A stretch of 64,000 bases of DNA, from NCBI RefSeq assembly GCF_015694465.1, contig NZ_JADQDO010000003.1, positions 124,001 to 188,000 of the forward strand. Reading direction: 5' to 3'. Origin of the DNA: Microvirga alba. GTDB lineage: Bacteria > Pseudomonadota > Alphaproteobacteria > Rhizobiales > Beijerinckiaceae. A program made the position numbers and the translations under genes. The notes below the pieces were generated by a model. That model worked only from the letters and a program-made list of their open reading frames with translations, made no database searches and was not told the origin of the DNA. Of the stretch, positions 17,676-27,234 are shown one piece after another (positions within the stretch are counted from its first letter, which is position 1; each line of letters opens with the position of its first letter).

Positions 17676-20036
17676 TTAGGTGATCCCAAGTCGAGCGAAT
17701 ACGGGAATCTTCACCACATCCAGGACGACGGCGAACACAGCGGCTGCGACTAGCGTGCAGACGACCAGCGAGACCGGGAGCGGTGTCATTGCCAACCCGG
17801 TAATCGCCAGCGTAGCCGCGATCACCACATCGACCACGGATGAGAGGACGAGCCAGAAGCTGGGACGTGAACCCCACATATGTCGGCGTTGGCGAATGGC
17901 ATAGAGTGTCCCCTGGCTCCCGAAGACGAGGACGACAAAAGCAAGGGTCCGCAGCGCGCCGGTTCCGAGGTTCATCTCAAATCTGCCGAATGCCAGAATG
18001 CCCGTACAGAAGGCCAATAAGCAGGCCCCCACAGCGAGGCCTGCAATCGTCAAGCTACCGATGCGCCAGACATTCGGCTGTACCGACGGGTTCACGTGAT
18101 CCGTGGTCAATGACATGGAGAGAAAGTCTCCGGCGACCATCAAAATGACCATCAGCAGCGGCGTCAGGATGGCGTGTCCGGTCATGATCAGGCCGATGAC
18201 CAGCAGGAGCACCGTCACGACCTTCTTGATAATCGCGTTCAAGGCATAGGTCTGGATGCGTTGGAAGATTACCCGCCCCTCCTTCACAACTGCGACGATG
18301 GCCCCTAGCCCCGGTCTGGTCAGCACCATGCCCGCTGCCGACTTGGCCACGTCAGTCGCTGTCGAGACCGCGATTCCGATCTGCGCCTGACGCAGCGCCG
18401 GCGCGTCGTTGGCGCCGTCGCCGCACATGCCGACGACGTGATGGCCGTTCTGAAACGCCTTCACGAGGTTGTACTTGTCCTCGGGGAGAACACCGGCGAA
18501 GACTGCAAACTCCTCGGGATGCACGCTGGCTGGGATCGGCCCCGGCGGGCAGACCGGGCCATCGAGCCCAACGGCACGAGCCACGATAGCTGCCGTCGCA
18601 GGCGCGTCGCCTGTCACCATCACGGTGCGGACGCCTAGCCCGTGCAATTCGGCAATGAGCGGCGCCGCTTCTTCGAGAGGCGGGTCGCTGAGGGCGATGA
18701 GTCCGACGAGCTTTATTGCCTCAGGCGGTCCCGCCGCAACGGCCAGCACTCGAAAGCCCTGTCCCTCAAGCTCGTTCGCAACCGCTGCTGCGGTCGAAGC
18801 CTTCTGGGCAAGGCCGACAACCACCGCAAAGGCACCCTTCACGATGCGCTGCGGGTGGCCGTCCGAAGCCGTCGCTGTCGCCTCGGACATTTTCGCCGTC
18901 GGATCAAATGGCGTGAAATGGATCAGGTTCGGCGCGTCGGTGATATTCTTGGCTCCGGCAGCCCCACGAATGGCCACATCCACCGGATCCTGGCCGCCAT
19001 CCGAGCTTGCCAACGCCGCCAACGCCAGAACATGTGCCACGTCGAAATCAGGCATTGGGCGCACGGCTGCCACCGCCAGCTCGTTGCGTGTCAACGTTCC
19101 GGTCTTGTCCGCACACAAGACATCCATCGTCGCCGCTTCATCCACCGCGGAGAGACGCGTCAATAGCACGTCGCGCCTTACCAAGGCCCGCGCGCCAAGT
19201 GCCGACGCCAGAGTGAAAGTGGCCGGTAGTGCAACCGGTATCGATGCAAGAACTGCCGTCAGAATAAGAGGAATGATCTCAGTGAGCGGCATCTTGAGAA
19301 AGTAGGCATATGCCACCAGCACCGCGACGACGGCGCCGTTGAACGCGGCGAGATTGCGCACGACCCGCAGAACCGCTGCCTGCTGGGAGCTGACGACATG
19401 GGCGGTGCGGACAAGTTCCGCGGTGCGACCGAACTTGGTGCGCGTTCCGGTCGCGGTGACCTCGCCCACCGCCTCGCCGCGCCGTACCAACGTCCCTGCA
19501 TAGGTTTGCAGGCCCGGGCCAGCTTCGATGGGAACAGATTCGCCCGTAAGCATGGATTGGTCGAGCAGAACTTCCCCTTCGGTGAGGCGCACATCCGCAG
19601 CCACCACACCCCCAAGCGACAGCTTCACGACATCGCCCGGAACCAACTCGGCGGCCGGCATGGTTGTCCAAACACCGTCGCGTCGGACGGAAGCGTTGAG
19701 CGCAAGCCGCGACTTCAGTACGGCAAGGGTTGCCTGGGCGCGCCCTTCTTGAAAAAGCCCGAGAGCAGCGTTGAAGATGAGGAGGCCGCCGATGATCGAG
19801 GCCTCGACATATTCGCCAAGCGCGATCTCGATCACGATCGCAGCCTCAAGCATCCAGGGAACGGGAGCCCAAAACTTGCTCAGTGCCCGACGCAATGGAT
19901 GCGCGGCAGTGTCCGGCTGGGCGTTCGGACCAAAGGTGTGCAGCCGACGGCTGGCTTCGCCGCTCGTCAGGCCAATGTTGGCTTGGCCTGTCCTCTCCGG
20001 AAGAGACGAATTTTCCGCACGCAGATTGCTGGTCAT
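17676..20036 (-). CDS. Plasma-membrane-type proton-exporting P-type ATPase (P3A)
   Basis: 786 residues from ATG 20036 (ATG 20042 also possible). It has the actuator motif TGES at 164-167, the membrane proline motif SIPVALP at 265-271, the phosphorylation site DKTGTLT with D310, and the hinge [10 protein letters not shown]. The sequence from [20 protein letters not shown] to [15 protein letters not shown] is close to fungal/plant Pma1-type H+-ATPases and their bacterial relatives. No heavy-metal domain or CPx motif is present. It pumps protons out at the cost of ATP. It follows sorB by about 110 bases and is followed at once by PPK2. Earlier in-frame starts overlap sorB and are not used. Confidence 0.88.
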   Translation of the reverse strand: MTSNLRAENSSLPERTGQANIGLTSGEASRRLHTFGPNAQPDTAAHPLRRALSKFWAPVPWMLEAAIVIEIALGEYVEASIIGGLLIFNAALGLFQEGRAQATLAVLKSRLALNASVRRDGVWTTMPAAELVPGDVVKLSLGGVVAADVRLTEGEVLLDQSMLTGESVPIEAGPGLQTYAGTLVRRGEAVGEVTATGTRTKFGRTAELVRTAHVVSSQQAAVLRVVRNLAAFNGAVVAVLVAYAYFLKMPLTEIIPLILTAVLASIPVALPATFTLASALGARALVRRDVLLTRLSAVDEAATMDVLCADKTGTLTRNELAVAAVRPMPDFDVAHVLALAALASSDGGQDPVDVAIRGAAGAKNITDAPNLIHFTPFDPTAKMSEATATASDGHPQRIVKGAFAVVVGLAQKASTAAAVANELEGQGFRVLAVAAGPPEAIKLVGLIALSDPPLEEAAPLIAELHGLGVRTVMVTGDAPATAAIVARAVGLDGPVCPPGPIPASVHPEEFAVFAGVLPEDKYNLVKAFQNGHHVVGMCGDGANDAPALRQAQIGIAVSTATDVAKSAAGMVLTRPGLGAIVAVVKEGRVIFQRIQTYALNAIIKKVVTVLLLVIGLIMTGHAILTPLLMVILMVAGDFLSMSLTTDHVNPSVQPNVWRIGSLTIAGLAVGACLLAFCTGILAFGRFEMNLGTGALRTLAFVVLVFGSQGTLYAIRQRRHMWGSRPSFWLVLSSVVDVVIAATLAITGLAMTPLPVSLVVCTLVAAAVFAVVLDVVKIPVFARLGIT

Positions 20037-20148
20037 GGCCATTGTCCAATCCGAGTCCGGTCTGATTGACTGCCAACGGTCGACAAGTCTCAAGGAGGTG
20101 GTCGCACCTACGAAGTGCAGCAACTCCTCTGACCTAGCTGCGTCTTTC

Positions 20149-20445
20149 CTACGGACGCCCATAGCTGCGGCTGAGATAGTCGACGATCGCCTTGGCATCG
20201 GAATCATCGACCGGGGCACCGAACACCTTGATCATCTTGGTCACCTCAGCTTCCCACAGTTTCTGATCCAGAAAGGGTGAGTTCATCTGAATGTAATCCA
20301 AGCTGTGGCAGGCGGCGCAGTTGTTCATTACGACGTCTCTGCCGGGGCCATCCTTAAGCTTGATGGCCGTTTCGTCGGCACGGGCCCCGGTTGCTGTGAC
20401 GAGGACGACAACAGGCAGAACGAATTTCCACATGGCGCACCTCAT
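20149..20445 (-). CDS. sorB: Sulfite dehydrogenase cytochrome c subunit (SorB-like)
   Basis: 98 residues. A signal peptide (MWKFVLPVVVLVTATGARA) is followed by a small monohaem cytochrome c with CAACH at about 41-45 and a distal methionine region in MNSPFLDQKLW or MIKVFGAP. The size and position next to a Mo-cofactor subunit match SorB of the SorAB sulfite:cytochrome c oxidoreductase described in Starkeya. It would take electrons from the Mo/haem unit to the respiratory chain. Starts at 20445 (overlapping the sorA stop) and 20433 are both possible; the inner one gives a cleaner signal peptide. Confidence 0.8.
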   Translation of the reverse strand: MRCAMWKFVLPVVVLVTATGARADETAIKLKDGPGRDVVMNNCAACHSLDYIQMNSPFLDQKLWEAEVTKMIKVFGAPVDDSDAKAIVDYLSRSYGRP

Positions 20446-21668
20446 CCGACAATAACGCTGACGCGGTGCATCAGGTTATGATGGTATCCGCCCGGGTTTT
20501 GAATAAGGGTCGAGTTCTGGGTCTGTCCGACCGCATTCGTGGCGCGAGCGAGGAGCGTCAGGGCCCCCTTGCGAGTTGTCTTGAGCGGAAAGGTCCACTG
20601 CCGGAACGAGTACCGGCCGACATCCGGACCTAAGGTTGCGCGTGACCAAGTCTGACCTTCATCCGTGGAAATCTCAACGGACGTAATGCCGTACCCTCCG
20701 TCCCAGGCAATGCCCTTGGCGGTGAGAGTCTGGCCCATTCTCACCTTCTCGCTCTCCGCAGGTGTCGTAATGAGCGAGTTGACGACCATTTCCGTGATGG
20801 GGGTGTTCGCCGCCGTCTCCTGCGTCAGGAACCGCTGGACGAGGGGAAACTTGCCGACCGGAATCCGATAGGCCGCCTTCATCCAAAAATTGTCCTCAGG
20901 GGTTGATCGCGCGGTGATCCGGGTGAGGTGTTTCATCCAATAGGTTGCCGTCCAGCCCGGGACAATGATCCTTGCCGGAGCGCCGTTGAAGTGCGGCAGC
21001 GGCTGCCCGTTCATCTCGTAGGCGATCAGGGTGTCCGGATCGAGAGCCTTCCAGACAGGGATGCTCTTGACGAAGTCCGGCGTCTTGTCGAGCGCCGGTC
21101 CGTCTGCTCCATCAAAAGCGATTTCGATTGCTTCCTTTGTAAGGCCGGCTCGATCGAGGATGTCCTTTAGCCGAATGCCTTTCCAGCGAGCATTCCCCAT
21201 GGCGCCGTACCCCCACTCAACCCCGGCGACATGCGGCTCGAACAGGCCTCGACGGCTGCCTGAACACTGGCAGACCGCAGGGATTTCGACAGGCATGAAA
21301 TCTCGCTTGAGGGCGTCCAGTGTCAGTTCGAAGGGCTTTGTCGCCGCGTCTCCCCCGACCGCCAAGCGCCAGCTTTTCGGATCGACCTCCGGAATGTCCG
21401 AGAGATGATAGCGAACGAAGAACGCGTCGTTGGGCGTGAAGAGCTCGTTGAAATAGTGGAGCGGCGTTTCATAGTTAGGTGGGCGATACGTCAGCTTGAT
21501 GAGTGGCACCTTGCCCGGCAGCGCTTCCAACTGCGCAATGTTTCGAAGCCCGATCGGAAGATGTGGGTCCAGGCTGAAAGAGTCAGCCGCAAGCCCCTCG
21601 CGCAGATGAGCCGGCGCTGAAAGAGCGGCACCCCCGACGCCGATAAGGAAGGATCTCCGCGTAACCAT
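20442..21668 (-). CDS. sorA: Molybdenum sulfite dehydrogenase catalytic subunit (SorA-like)
   Basis: 408 residues. A twin-arginine signal (TRRSFLIGVGGAALSA) at the N-terminus shows folded export with cofactor. The Mo-binding domain has the ligand cysteine in CQCSGSRRG (Cys135 by alignment with sulfite oxidases) and DGADGPALD downstream. The C-terminal dimerisation domain follows (KAYR-type block MKAAYRIPVGKFPL, then GGYGITSVEISTDEGQTW, WTFPL). It oxidises sulfite to sulfate in the periplasm. ATG 21668 is chosen because it starts the Tat signal directly; the longer frame adds a non-signal prefix. YedY-type oxidoreductases and SoxC are related alternatives, but the paired small cytochrome favours SorA. 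Confidence 0.83.
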   Translation of the reverse strand: MVTRRSFLIGVGGAALSAPAHLREGLAADSFSLDPHLPIGLRNIAQLEALPGKVPLIKLTYRPPNYETPLHYFNELFTPNDAFFVRYHLSDIPEVDPKSWRLAVGGDAATKPFELTLDALKRDFMPVEIPAVCQCSGSRRGLFEPHVAGVEWGYGAMGNARWKGIRLKDILDRAGLTKEAIEIAFDGADGPALDKTPDFVKSIPVWKALDPDTLIAYEMNGQPLPHFNGAPARIIVPGWTATYWMKHLTRITARSTPEDNFWMKAAYRIPVGKFPLVQRFLTQETAANTPITEMVVNSLITTPAESEKVRMGQTLTAKGIAWDGGYGITSVEISTDEGQTWSRATLGPDVGRYSFRQWTFPLKTTRKGALTLLARATNAVGQTQNSTLIQNPGGYHHNLMHRVSVIVG

Positions 21669-21976
21669 GGGCTTGCTCCCATACCGGCCAGCTATGTTGC
21701 TGAAAAAAGCTAGGATGGGACACGCCATTGTCCAGCGAAATTAAGGGGAGGAACGACGAACAAAAGGCTACGCCTGCAACGGAATCCAAAGGCATCGTGT
21801 CTGTTGGCGCGCAATGGAGAGACGCCTTGCTTCCGGTATCGCAGGTCGTCGTATTGCCTTCCCGGCTGCTGCACTAGAATCCCGCTAACGGTGACGAACG
21901 GCACATGGAACGATTGGCGACGTGACCAACGAAATTTCGGGATTTTTGTCTGGGGGAGGTTGTCAGGAGCGCCGTC
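21669..21976. other. Divergent intergenic region between sorA and the coxA fragment
   Basis: No gene is seen. It should hold the sorA promoter on the minus strand and the former coxA leader on the plus strand; CAGGAG is visible just before the coxA ATG. I found no FixK-type box or other operator here. Confidence 0.45.
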
Positions 21977-22285
21977 ATGGCCCAAGCGACGCCTGCCGAT
22001 TCTGTCGACACCAGTGAGTATCCGGCCTTCTGGCGGCGGTGGTTCTATTCCACGAACCACAAGGACATCGGCACCCTCTACTTCATCTTTGCCTTCATCG
22101 CGGGCCTGGTCGGCGCCACTTTCTCGATCCTCATCCGCCTGGAACTCCAGGAACCCGGATTGCAGTTCTTCGCCAATCCGCAGGCCTTCAACGTCGTCGT
22201 GACAGGCCACGGCCTCATCATGATATTTTTTGTCGTCATGCCGGCTCTCATCAGCGGTTTCGGTAACTGGTTCGTGCCGCTGATG
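21977..22285 (+). pseudogene. coxA: Cytochrome c oxidase subunit I, N-terminal fragment
   Basis: About 103 residues match the start of aa3-type subunit [22 protein letters not shown] (helix I), then [20 protein letters not shown] with the haem a ligand histidine, then [11 protein letters not shown]. The full protein is about 530 residues. Homology stops within NWFVPLMI, where GAPDMAFPR should follow, and the frame runs on into unrelated sequence to 22357. The break coincides with an IS6-family remnant. It keeps a good ribosome site and is complete up to the break. No subunit II or other cox gene is nearby, so it is a stump and not a functional oxidase. Confidence 0.85.
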
Positions 22286-22436
22286 ATCGCAAGCTCAAGC
22301 CGTAGGCCAGATACCATCGGAGGCACAGCAAGATCACCGACCTGTCAAAGTGCCTGACCTTGAACATCTGCCTCTCCGCACTCGTGCCCCAGCGCACCAT
22401 AGGGACGAAACCGAAACAAATGTTTGCGACAAAGCC
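22286..22436 (-). mobile_element. IS6-family remnant (5' end and transposase N-terminus)
   Basis: On the minus strand the outer end reads GGCTTTGTCGCAAACATT, a typical IS6 terminal repeat start. Inside, ATG at 22367 opens [20 protein letters not shown], then AYGLSLR, the standard N-terminus of these transposases. The element is cut at the junction with coxA, so about 80 percent is missing. Confidence 0.75.
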
Positions 22437-22451
22437 ATCGGTTTGAGCCGA

Positions 22452-23771
22452 TTAGAAGTCGCGCTGAATGTGGAGACGGCCTTCCCAGGCATTCGACGAG
22501 CCAGCCGAGATGTTGTCGCCGATGGCGACACGGCCGCGGGGATCGATGCGGGCGTAGAGAACTTCGACGCCGAAGTCCAAGCCGGGAACCGGCTGCCAGA
22601 AGGCGTTCGTGCCGACACGCCATTCGTTGAAGTCGTCGAGGCCGATGCGGATGCCAGCAGGCGTCACAGTCGAAGCGCCGGTGCCGTAATCGAAGCGAGC
22701 GTACGAACCGAACACCGACTGGCGGATCTGCGGGGTCCAGTAGTGTGTCACGCCACCGGCGAGCGCCCAGCCACGGCCACGGACGATATTGCCCGTGATC
22801 GGGTTGATGTAAGCGTCAGCAACCGCGCCCCTGACAGAGCCATCGATGATGAAGTCGTCGTTGCCACCGATGATGTAGCCGAGAGCGCCGTTCGCGTAGG
22901 TCGCGGCAAACCACATGGCGTCGCCCGCGGCGATCATCGGCAGGTTGACGCCGACCTGACCCGTGACGGCGAAGCCGTATTCATTGCTCGGGATCGAGCC
23001 AAGGATCGGAACGGCAAAGCCCGCGCCGCTCAGAACCCGGCTTCTGATCTGGTGGACGGCGCCCGAAATCTGAGCCGTACCCCAGGTCGCTTCGTATTTC
23101 ACGTTGCCGACGAGGTCGGGCACGCGCTCGCCAGCGTAGTTAAGCTGGGTCGCAGCAAGACCACCGGGGAAGAAGCCGTTGTTGCGACGCTCGAGGCCAT
23201 TTTCGAGTGACAGCGTGGTCGAGAAGCCGTTGCCGAGGGTGAAGGTGTAGGCCAACAGGTCAACGTCGGGCGAGTCCGAGAAGCGGAGCGTGCCCAAGTG
23301 CTCGGTCCGGAGATCACCGTTATCGAAGAACGACGTCACGTGTCCGACGGTCAGGCCGCCGAACTGGATGAACGCCTCAGCCACGTTCGGGCTGCTCGAA
23401 ATCGTGCCGTTGGTGCCGTTGAACGGCCTGCCGGACGAACGGATGATGTCGAAGCGAACGAACGTGCGGAGCAGGCCATAAGCCGTCGCCGTACGAGCGT
23501 CTGTCTGGATACGACCGCTAGCGCGGAAGCCGACGGCATCCTGAGCGCGGAGGCGCGGCTCACCGTACACGTAGTCAGCGCGAACGCGGCCACCGACGCG
23601 GAGGCAGGTTTCCGTGCCCGGGATGTAGAAGAAGCCTGCGCCGTAGGTGGAGCAGACGCGAACGTACTCAACAGGAGCAGCCTTCTTCGCGGGAAGGTCA
23701 GCAGCTTGAGCGCCGGCAACGGCGGCGAGACCCGCGACCGATCCGAGCATAAGGCTCTTAACGATCTTCAT
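22452..23771 (-). CDS. Omp2b-type porin
   Basis: 439 residues. A signal peptide ending AGAQA precedes the mature start ADLPAKKAAPVEYVRVCSTY, and the GTETCLRVGGRVRADY block is the hallmark of rhizobial/Brucella-type porins. The rest is a 16-strand beta-barrel pattern with alternating aromatic residues, ending in a C-terminal phenylalanine (HIQRDF) as needed for outer-membrane insertion. It forms a general diffusion pore. A clear GGAGAG site lies before the ATG. It is transcribed alone. Its stop codon is only 15 bases from the IS6 remnant, so its natural terminator may have been lost. Confidence 0.93.
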   Translation of the reverse strand: MKIVKSLMLGSVAGLAAVAGAQAADLPAKKAAPVEYVRVCSTYGAGFFYIPGTETCLRVGGRVRADYVYGEPRLRAQDAVGFRASGRIQTDARTATAYGLLRTFVRFDIIRSSGRPFNGTNGTISSSPNVAEAFIQFGGLTVGHVTSFFDNGDLRTEHLGTLRFSDSPDVDLLAYTFTLGNGFSTTLSLENGLERRNNGFFPGGLAATQLNYAGERVPDLVGNVKYEATWGTAQISGAVHQIRSRVLSGAGFAVPILGSIPSNEYGFAVTGQVGVNLPMIAAGDAMWFAATYANGALGYIIGGNDDFIIDGSVRGAVADAYINPITGNIVRGRGWALAGGVTHYWTPQIRQSVFGSYARFDYGTGASTVTPAGIRIGLDDFNEWRVGTNAFWQPVPGLDFGVEVLYARIDPRGRVAIGDNISAGSSNAWEGRLHIQRDF

Positions 23772-24024
23772 AGAGACTCTCCAAGATATCGATGCTGGAA
23801 GTGACCTGCCCCTGAAACCCTGCTAGGCCGCAAGAAGGTGCTTGACTTGATGCGGCCTGACATTGTCGGGCTGATGGTAAAGCTGCCCGTCATCCACCGG
23901 CTTGCGCAGAACTACGGCCACTGTCACGATTGCGGGCGATTGCACACGGGCGCCGAAGCCGAGAATCAACCACCTGACACGTGCCATTAGCAGTTGCAAA
24001 CAACACAAAACACCATGGGGACAA

Positions 24025-26100
24025 ATGATTGCTTGGAGGGCAAACATCTTGGGGAAACTAGCAATTTGTCTATCCCTCATAGGCGGTCTATTCGGCTGCT
24101 CTGGAAATGCCGCGCTGTCAGCGGACACCACGCACTACGAATTTTTTCTGGAGAACAGCACGCTCGAAATGAAAGATGGCGTGCGCTTGGCTGTGACCTA
24201 CTACCGGCCCGTGGCCAAAAAGCCCAGAGAAACTTTCCCGGTGATTATGGAAATGCTGCCTTATCGCAAGGATGATTTTTTCGCGCTTGGCGATTATGAA
24301 TATGGCTCATATTTTGCCAAGCGCGGCTATGTTGTTGCCCGTGTCGATGTGCGCGGTACGGGAGGCAGTGAGGGCGGCATCCCCGAAAGCGAGTATTCCG
24401 AAGCGGAGATTTCCGATGCGGAGGCGTTGATCGCCCAGCTGTCCAAAATGAGCTGGTCCAATGGCAATGTGGGAATGTATGGCCTTTCATGGAGTGCCTT
24501 CAACTCACTGATGACGGCCCACAGAAAACCGCCTGCGCTCAAGGCCATCATTGCGGCGCACGGGTCGACCGACCTTTTCTACAATGACGTGCACTACATC
24601 GACGGCGCTTTGCACATCGATTCCTATGCGCATCAAATTGATACCGATAATTCGATGCCGCAAAGCCCGGACTACCGCATTGATGAAGATTATTTCCGGA
24701 ATCGTTTCGACAGGGAACCTTGGATATTCACCTGGCTACGCCAGCAACAGGATGGCGATTTTTGGCGCAAGGAGTCCCTCAAGTTCAAAGCCCCCCTGGA
24801 GGTGCCAAGCTATCTGATCGGTGGATTGCTCGACGGCTACCGGGATTTCGTCATGGATGTGGGTCGGACCGCCAAGGCACCGGTCATTGCGGAAATCGGG
24901 CCATGGAACCACGCATGGCCTGAATACGGCGTGCCAGGCCCCAACTACGAGTGGCGGCAAAAGGCCTTGCGCTGGTGGGACTACTGGCTCAAAGGAATAG
25001 ACCATGGAATTCTGGATGAGCCCCGCTGGATGGCATTCATGCGTACCGGGCACGCTCCTGCCACCGATCTGACCACTGTCCCCGGTTATTGGCGCTGCGA
25101 TAAGCAGTGGCCATCGGACGGCAGCAGCACCCAACGCCTCTACCCTCAAACCGCGCAACATCTGGGCAATGCCCCTGCAGCGCTGGAAACCGCCCAAGCC
25201 CTGCTTTACCGCGCCGGCATCGGGATGGCAGCTGGTGGTTGGTGGGGCGAACAAACGGGCGACATGGCAACGGACGACGCCCACAGTCTGGTCTACGACT
25301 CTGCCCCCTTGGCCGAGGCCCTGGAAATTATGGGCATGCCGCAAGTGCGATTGCGCGTGGCCGCAGATGCTCCTTTTTACCAGTGGACAGTGCGTTTGGA
25401 GGATGTTGCTCCGGATGGCAAGGTGTCCTTGGTCAGCGGCGCCATCATCAATTCTTCCCAGCGTTTTTCGCGGCTTGAGCCTGCGGCGCTGATACCCGGT
25501 GAACCGACTACGCTGACCACCTCGGTTCACTTCACCACATGGCGTTTCAAACCCGGCCATCGTATCCGCCTGGCCGTCGCCAACGCGCAATTTCCCATGA
25601 TCTGGCCCAGTCCTACGCCGGGCGCCACCAGTCTTTTGTTGAGCAACGACACATGGCTCGAATTGCCAGTGGTGCCGATGCAAAACGAAACGAACCAAGC
25701 TTGTATCCTACCCCCGCCAGAGCCAAGTGATGCGGCACCTTTTGGCAAAGAGCTGGAAAAAAACGGCCCTGTTTTCAACAGTTTCCGCAATGAACAAACC
25801 GGCGATTCGACATTCACGACCGCCAACGACGTTACCTGGATCATTCGTGACGACAAATTCCGATCCAGCGAATCATACCGATGGGACGTCAATGACGCCA
25901 TGCCCGCCAACGCCCGCTACCAAGGCGAACGCAGAAATATTTTTACCATCAAGGGCAATGAAATAGACCTCTCGACCAAGGCGCGGATCGAGTCGGATGC
26001 CTTATATTTCGACGTCACTTTCACTAAGACTTTGCGGAAGAATGGCGAACTGATTAGAGAAAAGACATGGGTAGACCATATTCCGCGGATGCATCAGTGA
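24025..26100 (+). CDS. CocE/NonD-family hydrolase, probable lipoprotein
   Basis: 691 residues. The N-terminus has a basic start, a hydrophobic stretch and a lipobox LFGC (about residues 22-25), so it is probably anchored to a membrane outside the cytoplasm. The alpha/beta-hydrolase part shows DVRGTGGSEG and the nucleophile elbow YGLSWSAF, where CocE proteins have GxSxxG. The jelly-roll-like C-terminal domain carries FTTWRFKPGHRIRLAVANAQFP and P-x-P blocks. CocE-type enzymes hydrolyse esters or act as X-Pro dipeptidyl peptidases; the substrate is unknown. Codon use is less GC-biased than that of neighbours (many AAT, TTT, GAA), which suggests transfer from another lineage. IS6 debris begins about 30 bases after its stop codon. 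Confidence 0.85.
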   Translation: MIAWRANILGKLAICLSLIGGLFGCSGNAALSADTTHYEFFLENSTLEMKDGVRLAVTYYRPVAKKPRETFPVIMEMLPYRKDDFFALGDYEYGSYFAKRGYVVARVDVRGTGGSEGGIPESEYSEAEISDAEALIAQLSKMSWSNGNVGMYGLSWSAFNSLMTAHRKPPALKAIIAAHGSTDLFYNDVHYIDGALHIDSYAHQIDTDNSMPQSPDYRIDEDYFRNRFDREPWIFTWLRQQQDGDFWRKESLKFKAPLEVPSYLIGGLLDGYRDFVMDVGRTAKAPVIAEIGPWNHAWPEYGVPGPNYEWRQKALRWWDYWLKGIDHGILDEPRWMAFMRTGHAPATDLTTVPGYWRCDKQWPSDGSSTQRLYPQTAQHLGNAPAALETAQALLYRAGIGMAAGGWWGEQTGDMATDDAHSLVYDSAPLAEALEIMGMPQVRLRVAADAPFYQWTVRLEDVAPDGKVSLVSGAIINSSQRFSRLEPAALIPGEPTTLTTSVHFTTWRFKPGHRIRLAVANAQFPMIWPSPTPGATSLLLSNDTWLELPVVPMQNETNQACILPPPEPSDAAPFGKELEKNGPVFNSFRNEQTGDSTFTTANDVTWIIRDDKFRSSESYRWDVNDAMPANARYQGERRNIFTIKGNEIDLSTKARIESDALYFDVTFTKTLRKNGELIREKTWVDHIPRMHQ

Positions 26101-26132
26101 GGAAGCCTCAATAAACCGTGCCGACCCAATAG

Positions 26133-26561
26133 AACGCCAAACGGTTCCTGCGCAAGGCGCCCAAACGCCATAGCCGGCCTGAGCGGATTGTGATTGATGG
26201 CAGCCAGACGAACCGTGAAGCGATCCTGTCGTGCGACACACCCGACCGGCTCGAAGACAGAACACGGCGTGATCTGAAGCCCATTGGCATCCGCCAAAGC
26301 GCCTACCTCAATAATCGGATCGAGCAGGATCATCGAGCCATCAAGAGGCGCGTCAGACCAATGCTCGGCTTTCAGTCGATGGTCACTGCCTGCGTCATCC
26401 TTGGTGGGATCGAGTTGACCCACATGATACGCAAACAACAGGCGAAGCATGCCTGCAATTCGCAGCCGACCCACGCCAAGCAGTTCCATCTGCTCGTTGC
26501 CTGATCTTGAGCCTAGCTATCGACCACCTTTGCGTTCCAGATCCAAATTTGCGACGCATCC
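26133..26561 (+). mobile_element. IS6-family remnant (transposase C-terminus and right end)
   Basis: Reading starts without an ATG at AKRFLRKAPKRHSRPERIVI and continues DGSQTNREAI (second DDE Asp), YLNNRIEQDHRAIKRR (Glu) and VILGGIELTHMIRKQQAK to a stop at 26504. The N-terminal half is absent. The right end (to 26561) reads, on the other strand, GGATGCGTCGCAAATTTGG, like an IS6 terminal repeat. The remnant follows the CocE gene. Confidence 0.78.
26528..26561 (-). repeat. 34-base repeat, right-hand copy (inverted partner at 16139-16172)
   Basis: It is identical over 34 bases, in inverted orientation, to 16139-16172. This copy forms the outer end of the IS6 remnant at 26133-26561. Confidence 0.75.
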
Positions 26562-26613
26562 GGACCGCCTCATCCCGGAATTCCTGCGTAAAGCGTCGGT
26601 GGTATTGGGCCAT
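26562..26613 (-). pseudogene. IS3-type OrfA N-terminal stump
   Basis: On the minus strand from ATG 26613 the sequence reads MAQYHRRFTQEFRDEAVR, like the start of an IS3-family OrfA. It is then interrupted by the IS6 end at 26561. Only 17 residues remain, so family assignment is tentative. Confidence 0.4.
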
Positions 26614-27234
26614 GGAGCACCTCCTGGATTATAGAAGTGCTCTCCGGCTTCCCCAAGCTAGTCCATCATTTCACCGCTCCTTCGATATCGCCAAGTGCTT
26701 CGTGAAGGACTTCGATGTTTGACAGGCGTCGCCGCCCAGCAGGGCCCGCAAGATCCATGATGCGAGTGGCAAGCAGGTGCGTTAGCGCCATGACTGCGGA
26801 GTGGTTGTAGAGAGGTCCGGCCGCCGCCGTCTGACAATGGAGATGGTCAACCGCGACACCACGCTCGGACATCATTTCGGCCAGATCGCGATAGCTGATG
26901 CGATATTTGCAGTACCAGCGCACGCACAGCAGGGTGATCTCAACGGGAAACGGGCGGCGCGTGAACAGAGACAACGGGGCGGCTCCTTGACGAACCGCAC
27001 CCGTTATACGGCCGGGGTTAATGCAACGATCCCCTTCAGAAAGCCCCGCAGCCCGGCCAGCGACGTTCGGTTTTAATGGAAATATCAGATTGCACGTTTG
27101 ATACATCAGCGGTAAATAGTCATATCCGGTTAGACAATCTGCTCACCTGCGGCACAATCTTCACCGCAAGTGGGTGACAGGATCGTCAGGTACCGGCGCC
27201 GGAAAACCACACTGGCGCACGAGGAGCCTCGCGC
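26614..27234. other. Intergenic debris before the ABC transporter operon
   Basis: Apart from the IS6 N-terminal fragment at 26840-26968, no gene is supported. The last 110 bases should hold the promoter of the downstream transporter operon; GAGGAG lies before its ATG. A weak TGCGG-N11-CCGCA symmetry near 27152-27173 was noted but is too short to call. Confidence 0.4.
26840..26968 (-). mobile_element. IS6-family transposase N-terminal fragment
   Basis: The minus strand reads LFTRRPFPVEITLLCVRWYC followed by KYRISYRDLAEMMSERGVAV, the conserved N-terminal region of IS6 transposases. Homology stops after VDH and the frame continues into unrelated sequence. It is distinct in sequence from the fragments at 22286 and 34284. 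Confidence 0.7.

Noticed and set aside
22436-22452. Hairpin with T-rich tail after the porin stop as a terminator
   Set aside because: The stem is only five pairs and the apparent T-rich tail is the terminal repeat of the IS6 remnant.
27152-27173. TGCGG-N11-CCGCA symmetry before the transporter operon as a GntR operator
   Set aside because: Arms of only five bases with a long spacer are expected by chance in GC-rich DNA.
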